A DNA stretch of 5,429 nucleotides from an uncultured Rickettsiales bacterium (GTDB lineage: Bacteria > Pseudomonadota > Alphaproteobacteria > Rickettsiales > Midichloriaceae). This document shows, one piece after another, positions 1-4,595 of this stretch (position 1 is the first letter of the stretch; each line of letters starts with the position of its first letter). The translations under genes were made by a program, and so were the position numbers. Below the pieces are notes generated by a model. The model did no database searches. It saw only the letters and a list, made by a program, of their open reading frames with translations, and had not been told where the DNA came from. The DNA lies in the NCBI GenBank assembly GCA_937996615.1, contig CALKVD010000081.1, positions 1 through 5,429 of the forward strand, given 5' to 3'.

Positions 1-1
1 C

Positions 2-106
2 GTACGGCACACCATCGCCTCGGCCATCCACCGCTTTTTTCACGAGAACGGCTACCTGTGGGTGAACACGCCGATCATCACCGCTTCTGATGCCGAAGGA
101 GCGGGT
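2..106 (+). CDS. asnS: Asparaginyl-tRNA synthetase, internal fragment (no start, no end)
   Basis: The frame starting at base 2 gives about 35 residues of a class II aminoacyl-tRNA synthetase. Visible pieces are VRHTIASAIHRFFHENGY, then WVNTPIITASD and EGAG. The ITASDxEGAG signature (motif 2 approach) separates AsnRS from AspRS and LysRS. AsnRS charges tRNA-Asn with asparagine in the cytoplasm. In intact AsnRS, EGAG is followed by a Glu and a MFRVSTLD-like stretch. Here it is followed at once by the end of a phosphate acyltransferase. The piece is about 60% G+C by hand count, far above the rest of the window, and its codons end mostly in C or G. It therefore probably comes from another genome or an assembly error and is not a native gene of this organism. 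The family assignment is fairly secure; the biological reality of the joint is not. Confidence 0.72.
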
Positions 107-241
107 ATAGTTCTGGGGTGTAAGGTACCTATCATTCTGACTAGCAGGTCAGAGGACAGTGTGATTTCAAGAAACGCATCTTGTGCCTTGGCTAAAATTT
201 GTGCCTGCGCAAACAATATTAGTTTAATGCCTCCATCTTGA
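101..241 (+). CDS. pta: Phosphate acetyl/butyryltransferase, C-terminal remnant (5' part missing)
   Basis: In the same frame as the upstream asnS piece, about 45 codons read AGIVLGCKVPIILTSRSED, then SVISRNASCALA, ending at TGA. This matches the C-terminal end of the phosphate acetyl/butyryltransferase family (usual form AGIVLGARVPIILTSRADS...RLASCAVA), which swaps CoA for phosphate on acetyl- or butyryl-CoA. The closest style is the Pta domain of the MaoC-Pta fusion proteins found beside ackA in many alphaproteobacteria, but only the tail is present, so the fusion cannot be confirmed. It lies 62 bp before ackA on the same strand, the classic pta-ackA order, which supports the call. There is one residue more than usual after TSR. 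The first Ala-Gly codons (101-106) are shared with the asnS fragment. Acyl substrate cannot be told from this piece. Confidence 0.72.
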   Translation, partial: AGIVLGCKVPIILTSRSEDSVISRNASCALAKICACANNISLMPPS

Positions 242-253
242 TAATTGCAAGGG

Positions 254-282
254 TTATAATTGAATTATAATGTAATTATAAA
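254..282 (+). repeat. AT-rich leader of ackA with three TATAAT/TATAAA boxes about 11 bp apart
   Basis: The pta-ackA gap holds TATAAT at 255-260, TATAAT at 266-271 and TATAAA at 277-282, each 11 bp from the last. The latter two sit within AATTATAA repeats (263-270 and 274-281). Any could be a -10 box for a promoter internal to the operon. The best -35-like hexamers (TTGATA at 238-243, TTGCAA at 245-250) are at poor spacing, 11, 15 or 22 bp, so promoter activity is a guess. The repeat itself is plainly visible. Confidence 0.4.
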
Positions 283-290
283 ATTGAGCT

Positions 291-296
291 AGAGGT
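291..296 (+). promoter_or_regulatory. Ribosome binding site of ackA (AGAGGT)
   Basis: AGAGGT ends seven bases before the ATG at 304 and supports that start. It is the only well-placed Shine-Dalgarno sequence among the genes of this window. Confidence 0.65.
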
Positions 297-303
297 TAGT
301 CAA

Positions 304-1473
304 ATGTCACAAAAACAAGATTGTATATTAATAATCAATGCTGGCTCCTCCAGCGTTAAATTTGCAGCATTTGCAATTGATTCCGAAATCAATAATCCTC
401 AACGTTTGAATTATGGACAAATAGAATTTAAAGCCGGAGGAAATCGAGAATGCAACCTTTTGGTTTTATCTGACATCAAAATCCCACTCCATCCTGGTGA
501 CAGTGATATCCAACTTATTGATAACTGGCTAACAAATGCAAATCTCAATGTTGTCGCAATTGGCCATAGAGTTGTTCATGGTGGCGATCAATTTAAAACG
601 CTAGCTAAAATTAGTCCTGCGACCATCCGGATAATTTCTTCGCTCCATACCCTTGCTCCACTTCATCAACATCAAGCGGTGTACTATATAAAAGCGATGA
701 AGCAATTTAAAGTTCCACAATTTGCCTATTTTGATACAGCGTTTCACTCGACAATGTCAACAATTGCGCAAAGGGTCGCGATTCCAAATAGGTTTCTGGA
801 TGATGGAATTAAGAGATATGGCTTCCATGGAATTGCATATGAAAGTGTTTTAGCACAGTTGGAAAAACTAAACAACAAACCAAATAAAATACTCGCCGCA
901 CATCTTGGTAATGGGTCCAGTATGTGTGCAATTCTCGATGGCCGAAGCGTTGATACAACAATGAGCTTTACTCCACTTGATGGCTTAATTATGGGCACAA
1001 GGTGTGGCACTTTAGACCCGGGGATAATTCTCCACCTCCAGCAAAATTACCAAATGACAACTAAAGAACTAACAGATTTACTTTACAAAAATTCGGGCTT
1101 AAAAGGAATTTCAGAATTAAGTAGTGATATGCGTATTTTAGAAAAGGAAAGCAAAACAAACCCTAAAGCACAATTAGCAGTTGAAATGTTTTGTTATAAT
1201 GCAATCAAAAAAATGTTTGGCCTCATTGGTGCTATGGGTGGGATAGACATGTTAGTCTTTTCGGGAGGCATTGGTGAAAATTCAAGTTATGTTCGGAGCA
1301 AAATTGCTCGAAGTCTGCAGTGGCTAGGGTTGATCATTGATGAGGGAGCAAATCAGCAAAACAATTTAACAATTCAGAATGAAGCTAGTAAAATTCAAGT
1401 TAGAATAGCAAAAATTGACGAAGAAATGGTGATAGCTAGTAAAATTATTGATTGCATGTTAAAAAAGTGTTAA
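304..1473 (+). CDS. ackA: Acetate kinase (acetate/propionate kinase family)
   Basis: Cytoplasmic ASKHA-fold kinase that converts acetyl-phosphate and ADP to acetate and ATP, the second step of the Pta-AckA pathway; propionate could also be a substrate. The 389-residue length is normal for the family. Conserved pieces in order are NAGSSSVKF (12-20, Asn12), GHRVVHGG (87-94, Arg89), LAPLH (117-121, His121), FDTAFH (143-148, Asp144), YGFHG (172-176, His175), HLGNGSSM (200-207), DTTMSFTPLDGLIMGTR (217-233, Arg233), FSGGIGENS (319-327) and DEEMVIA (372-378). These positions correspond to the known substrate- and nucleotide-binding residues of AckA. One oddity is that LAPLH is followed by QHQA, where most homologues have an Asn-Pro or Gln-Pro-His-Asn segment. 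The ATG at 304 follows AGAGGT. It lies 62 bp after a pta tail, so the two are probably cotranscribed. Family call is very secure. Confidence 0.96.
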   Translation: MSQKQDCILIINAGSSSVKFAAFAIDSEINNPQRLNYGQIEFKAGGNRECNLLVLSDIKIPLHPGDSDIQLIDNWLTNANLNVVAIGHRVVHGGDQFKTLAKISPATIRIISSLHTLAPLHQHQAVYYIKAMKQFKVPQFAYFDTAFHSTMSTIAQRVAIPNRFLDDGIKRYGFHGIAYESVLAQLEKLNNKPNKILAAHLGNGSSMCAILDGRSVDTTMSFTPLDGLIMGTRCGTLDPGIILHLQQNYQMTTKELTDLLYKNSGLKGISELSSDMRILEKESKTNPKAQLAVEMFCYNAIKKMFGLIGAMGGIDMLVFSGGIGENSSYVRSKIARSLQWLGLIIDEGANQQNNLTIQNEASKIQVRIAKIDEEMVIASKIIDCMLKKC

Positions 1474-1500
1474 TCGGATCCAAACAAAAACTAGTAAAAT
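1385..1500 (+). repeat. Three direct copies of CTAGTAAAAT at the ackA 3' end
   Basis: The 10-mer CTAGTAAAAT occurs at 1385-1394, 1436-1445 and 1491-1500. The first two are inside ackA in the same frame (each encodes part of Ala-Ser-Lys-Ile); the third is in the ackA-pgi gap. Copies begin 51 and 55 bp apart. No function is known to me; in AT-rich sequence this may be chance. Confidence 0.35.
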
Positions 1501-1504
1501 AATT

Positions 1505-1534
1505 TTGACTTTATATTATGACTGCAATTATTAT
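1505..1534 (+). promoter_or_regulatory. Putative sigma-70-type promoter of pgi
   Basis: TTGACT (1505-1510, five of six to consensus) is followed after 18 bp by TATTAT (1529-1534, five of six). A start about seven bases later would leave a leader of some 25 nt before the GTG at 1566. A second -10-like box with an upstream TG, TGCTAATAT (1534-1542), lies just downstream. Judged by eye only; AT-rich sequence gives many false promoters, but position and spacing are good. It suggests pgi can be transcribed separately from ackA. Confidence 0.45.
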
Positions 1535-1565
1535 GCTAATATCATTATGTTATTTATAAAATTTA

Positions 1566-2873
1566 GTGGGATTTTATTATCATAATCTAGGTGACTGGAA
1601 AATTGCAGAAGACATATTTATTTGCAAAACAAAAGATGAGATATTATCTCAATCTTTAGAACAGCTATTTGCAAATTCCAGCAACAATACAGCAAAGTTG
1701 AATTTAATCCAAGATCTTGCAACTAAAATCCAAAATCAAGCCGACCATATCGTCGTCGTTGGTATGGGCGGGTCTATTTTAAGTCCGATGTCTCTAGTCA
1801 AATTTTGTTTATATCACAAGGAAAAAACACTACCTCACCAGAAGTTTGGATTCAATGATCCAAAACCTTGCTTTAATCATCACAATATACATTTTATCTA
1901 CTACCTAGACGAAGAAAGAATCAATAGAATCCTTGCTACAATTAGTTCCAAGTCAGTTGCAGTTTTAGTTCTAAGCAATTCAGGAATCACAGCTGAAACA
2001 GTTGCAATCTGTGAATATTTAGCTCAAGCACAAAATTACTCTACAATTTATTATCATTGGTATGCCTTTACTGATCTAACCAAACAACATACTACCCCGT
2101 TAGCACAATTTTTAGCAATTCAAAATGCCACAATAATACAACATGACCCTAAATGTGTTGGACGTTTTTCTTTGCTTGCGACTCAGTCTCTTCTATTATT
2201 ACAACTAATAGGGGTAGATCTTAGTAAATTTAACCAAGGTGCGGCAGAAGTTTTTAACAATTTTAAAGTTCATCATCTATCACAATCGCAAAACCAAAAT
2301 CTGAATCACTACACAACCATTGATAGAAATGATCAGCATATTTTTGATCCAGTAATTGGAGCAAAATCGATTGCCTATGCTGCGCATTATGGATTTGTTG
2401 CCGCCACAATGAGCTATGACCCCGGACTACAGTCGATTGCAAATTGGTATACTATTGCTTTAGCTGAAACTTTAGGTAAGGCTAAACTTAGATTAATTCC
2501 AGAAAATATAACCTTGCCATTGGAGCAACATTGCAAAATGCAGAACTATCTCGGAAGCTCTGTTAAAGTTCTGATGACTTTTTTGCAACTAGCGGAATCT
2601 AACCATTCATTTTTTAGCGACACAATACAACAATCTCAAAATTCTTTATTAAATGCTATTAAGCTAAAACAAATTCCCCACCGACTTTTAACAATCTATG
2701 ATAGTACCCAATATAATTTAGGTCGGCTGGTAGGATATTTAATGCTTGAAGTTATTTTAGCAGGATTTTTAAGCAAGATAAATCCATTCGATCAAACTGA
2801 AATCGATCAGGTCAAACAAAAGATCAACCAATCGCTACAAGATAATAGAAATGCAAACCCTAAAACAACTTGA
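1566..2873 (+). CDS. pgi: Glucose-6-phosphate isomerase, short form
   Basis: Cytoplasmic SIS-fold isomerase interconverting glucose 6-phosphate and fructose 6-phosphate. At 435 residues it is at the short end of the family (many are near 550). Landmarks are VVVGMGGSIL (63-72), the phosphate-binding SNSGITAET (137-145, usual form SKSGxTxET), CVGRFSLLA (197-205, Arg200), NWYTIALAETLGK (293-305, Glu301), HCKMQNYL (322-329, His322) and INPFDQ (405-410) followed by Lys417. Arg200, Glu301, His322 and Lys417 line up with the catalytic Arg, Glu, His and Lys of Pgi. The usual first Gly of GGRFS is Val here. The start is GTG at 1566: an in-frame TAA lies only nine bases upstream, no ATG is available, and the ATG at 1547 is out of frame and soon stops. 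No Shine-Dalgarno is visible. It lies 92 bp after ackA, with its own likely promoter. The family call is secure; the start is moderately so. Confidence 0.9.
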   Translation: MGFYYHNLGDWKIAEDIFICKTKDEILSQSLEQLFANSSNNTAKLNLIQDLATKIQNQADHIVVVGMGGSILSPMSLVKFCLYHKEKTLPHQKFGFNDPKPCFNHHNIHFIYYLDEERINRILATISSKSVAVLVLSNSGITAETVAICEYLAQAQNYSTIYYHWYAFTDLTKQHTTPLAQFLAIQNATIIQHDPKCVGRFSLLATQSLLLLQLIGVDLSKFNQGAAEVFNNFKVHHLSQSQNQNLNHYTTIDRNDQHIFDPVIGAKSIAYAAHYGFVAATMSYDPGLQSIANWYTIALAETLGKAKLRLIPENITLPLEQHCKMQNYLGSSVKVLMTFLQLAESNHSFFSDTIQQSQNSLLNAIKLKQIPHRLLTIYDSTQYNLGRLVGYLMLEVILAGFLSKINPFDQTEIDQVKQKINQSLQDNRNANPKTT

Positions 2874-3033
2874 CAAACTCGTAACGAGATAAATTGCAAA
2901 CAACTTTGTTTTAATCAGTTAAATTATTGATCAATCTACAATCAATTGTTGCATTTTATCCAAAAAATATGCAATACTCAAGGAGACAACCCTAAAAGCT
3001 AACACAAATCTATAACCTCTATATCTAACTTAG
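2874..3033. other. Intergenic region pgi-DMT transporter with a palindrome and an unpaired Shine-Dalgarno
   Basis: This 160-bp gap holds a perfect 10-bp palindrome ATTGATCAAT (2926-2935). It also has a weak promoter-like pair, TTGCAT (2949-2954) and AATACT (2973-2978) with 18 bp between and a TG just before the -10. A strong AAGGAGA (2980-2986) follows. No ATG, GTG or TTG lies within 12 bases after AAGGAGA; the next gene starts 47 bases later. No hairpin plus T-run terminator for pgi is evident, and no tRNA or other RNA gene was recognised. Confidence 0.4.
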
Positions 3034-4038
3034 ATGTCTAATCCCAATAGTAAAATCTCCTCTACTGTTAATAGTCCAATTATTGGCATAATTTTGATGA
3101 TCGTTAACAGTATAACTCTGGCTTTGATTGATATTATGGCGAAAGTACTGAGAGCAGATATGTCTTCCGGCACTATAGTGTTTTGCTATAAATTTACTTT
3201 GTTTATAATGATTTTACCCTGGGTTTTGCGCCATGGCTTAAAGTATCTTAAAACCAAACGAATCCATGTTCATATTTTGCGCAGTTTTACCGGCACACTA
3301 GGAGCACTGTTTTTTTTCCAAGGATTAAAATATGTCACAGCGGCTGATGCTGCCGCTCTTGAAAATGTTCAATATCTTTTCATATTTTGTCTTGGATTTA
3401 TTTTGTTTAAAGAGAAAATCACCAAAACCAAAATAGCAGCAATAATTCTAGGATTGCTTGGAGCTATTGTAGTTGTCTATCCAGAGATTTTAAGTTTTGA
3501 TGGAGCAGGCGGTAATATTAAACCAATTAGCAGCTATATATATACAATTATAGCTATCTCAATCTGGTCACTAAATTCTATAATAATAAAAATTCTAGGT
3601 AACACAGAAGATAATAGAACTCAAATGTTTTATGTCTTATTGTTTGCTTGTATCATTTCATTCCCAACTGCATTTTTCAAATGGAATTTAGTTGACTTTG
3701 CTGGCTTCAACCTACCGCTTAGTCCTTCTTCTCTTGATTTTAGTACTTTACAACTAAGCTGGTGGCATTTTGCTCTTCTTTTCACAATGGCGATCGTATA
3801 TTTTGTTCATGCTTCAGCTTACTTCCACTCTCTACGATCAGAACTTTCTATTGTAGTACCATATCGCTACACTAAATTAGCTTTCAGCGCCCTACTAGGA
3901 TATATGTTCTTTATGGAAACAATTAACTTTAATTCCTTGGTTGGATATATATTAATCATCGTATCGGGTTTTATGCTACTACGTTACCAAATGCGTAAAA
4001 CTAAAAAAAGCAGACAAACTAATACAGCAGCAATATAA
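3034..4038 (+). CDS. EamA/DMT-superfamily inner-membrane transporter
   Basis: Hydrophobic protein of 334 residues with about ten membrane helices, roughly 15-38, 47-65, 82-101, 104-125, 132-151, 167-188, 197-214, 243-264, 270-292 and 299-318. This is the two-times-five-helix EamA layout of the drug/metabolite transporter superfamily. LRSFTGTLGALFFFQGLKY (82-100), then the Ala-rich ADAAALENVQ (104-113) and FKEKIT (125-130) are typical of the first repeat. VVPYRYTKLAFSALLGY (274-290) followed by FMET (292-295) is typical of the second. Rickettsial S-adenosylmethionine uptake permeases share this general pattern, including a PYRY motif, but substrate and direction cannot be deduced from sequence. 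The C-terminus is basic (RKTKKSRQ), expected in the cytoplasm. The ATG at 3034 has no Shine-Dalgarno. Met22 is an alternative but would cut into helix 1. It converges with fdxA, so the two are not cotranscribed. Confidence 0.88.
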   Translation: MSNPNSKISSTVNSPIIGIILMIVNSITLALIDIMAKVLRADMSSGTIVFCYKFTLFIMILPWVLRHGLKYLKTKRIHVHILRSFTGTLGALFFFQGLKYVTAADAAALENVQYLFIFCLGFILFKEKITKTKIAAIILGLLGAIVVVYPEILSFDGAGGNIKPISSYIYTIIAISIWSLNSIIIKILGNTEDNRTQMFYVLLFACIISFPTAFFKWNLVDFAGFNLPLSPSSLDFSTLQLSWWHFALLFTMAIVYFVHASAYFHSLRSELSIVVPYRYTKLAFSALLGYMFFMETINFNSLVGYILIIVSGFMLLRYQMRKTKKSRQTNTAAI

Positions 4039-4088
4039 AACAAATAGTGATCAGAACAGTTAAAACTTTGTTTAGCTCTTCTATCAAT

Positions 4089-4427
4089 CTATTTTGTATT
4101 CTCGATAAAATACTTGCTAAATTTGTCATCTTCTCCATTATGCTGCTCAGCATTTTGATATGGCTCTTTTTTTCTAGTAATTTTAGGCCAAACAGTTGAA
4201 TACTTGCGATTAATTTCTAGCCAATCTTGGATATTAGGATCTTTAGTGTCGTAGTCAGGTGAAATAGCATTAGCAGGACATTCCGCTTCGCAAACCCCAC
4301 AATCTATACACTCATCAGGATTAATGATGAGCATATTTTCACCTTCATAGAAACAATCTACCGGGCAAACCTCAACACAATCAGTATACTTACATTTGAT
4401 ACAATTTTCTGTTACAACATATGTCAA
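4089..4427 (-). CDS. fdxA: 7Fe-8S ferredoxin (FdxA type)
   Basis: Small soluble electron carrier of 112 residues carrying one [3Fe-4S] and one [4Fe-4S] cluster, like Azotobacter ferredoxin I. By comparison with that protein, Cys9, Cys17 and Cys50 bind the 3Fe cluster and Cys21, Cys40, Cys43 and Cys46 the 4Fe cluster; Cys12 and Cys25 are the usual extra cysteines. The blocks CIKCKYTDCVEVCPVDCFYEG (in two parts, 9-17 and 18-29) and ECIDCGVCEAECP (39-51) are near-invariant in alphaproteobacterial FdxA. The tail WPKITRKK is also typical. The start codon is TTG at 4427-4425 on the minus strand: it gives the conserved MTYVVTENC N-terminus, and no ATG or GTG lies in frame between it and an upstream stop. 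No Shine-Dalgarno is visible. It is divergent from lpdA and convergent with the DMT transporter. The redox partner is unknown. Confidence 0.95.
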   Translation of the reverse strand: MTYVVTENCIKCKYTDCVEVCPVDCFYEGENMLIINPDECIDCGVCEAECPANAISPDYDTKDPNIQDWLEINRKYSTVWPKITRKKEPYQNAEQHNGEDDKFSKYFIENTK

Positions 4428-4486
4428 TCGAGTTTTAGTGAACTTTATTATTAGATAGAGACGAACAATATATTATTTAGTCAAAA

Positions 4487-4492
4487 TGTCAA
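4487..4492 (-). promoter_or_regulatory. Possible -35 box for fdxA (TTGACA, minus strand)
   Basis: Read on the minus strand, TTGACA lies 60 bases upstream of the TTG start of fdxA. No -10 at ideal spacing is clear: TATATT (4472-4467) is 14 bp away and TAATAT only 11. A second -35-like TTGACT is at 4484-4479. The promoter is therefore only suggested, by a perfect hexamer in the right place and direction. Confidence 0.3.
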
Positions 4493-4510
4493 GATATCCG
4501 ATAGCTACTA

Positions 4511-4539
4511 TTGACAAAAGAAGTATAGCCAAAAATAAT
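4511..4539 (+). promoter_or_regulatory. Putative sigma-70-type promoter of lpdA
   Basis: Perfect TTGACA (4511-4516) is followed after 17 bp by AATAAT (4534-4539, five of six to TATAAT). Transcription would start near 4546, leaving a leader of about 50 nt. A perfect TATAAT at 4553-4558 lacks a -35 at standard spacing but could be an alternative -10. Confidence 0.5.
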
Positions 4540-4595
4540 AATTTGAGGTTACTATAATTTATAGTTTTTTGTTTCACTAATTCGAATATAAATGT

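Noticed and set aside
744..1010. Open frame of 88 codons on the minus strand inside ackA
   Set aside because: It lies wholly within strongly conserved ackA coding sequence and its product resembles no family I know; a shadow frame.
1547..1585. ATG at 1547 as the start of pgi
   Set aside because: It is in a different frame from pgi and reaches a stop after about a dozen codons; the GTG at 1566 is the only sensible start.
2884..2960. Imperfect inverted repeat TTGCAAACAA / TTGTTGCAT after pgi
   Set aside because: The arms are far apart, contain a bulge, and lack a following T-run; plausible by chance in AT-rich sequence.
3310..3317. T8 run in the transporter gene as a possible frameshift site
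   Set aside because: It encodes Phe-Phe-Phe in a membrane helix, the frame is intact on both sides, and nothing suggests programmed shifting.
4038..4073. Possible terminator between the convergent transporter and fdxA (AAACAAA at 4038-4044, TTTGTTT at 4067-4073)
   Set aside because: The stem is seven weak, mostly A-T pairs around a 22-base loop, with no GC-rich stem and no proper T-run; too weak to call.
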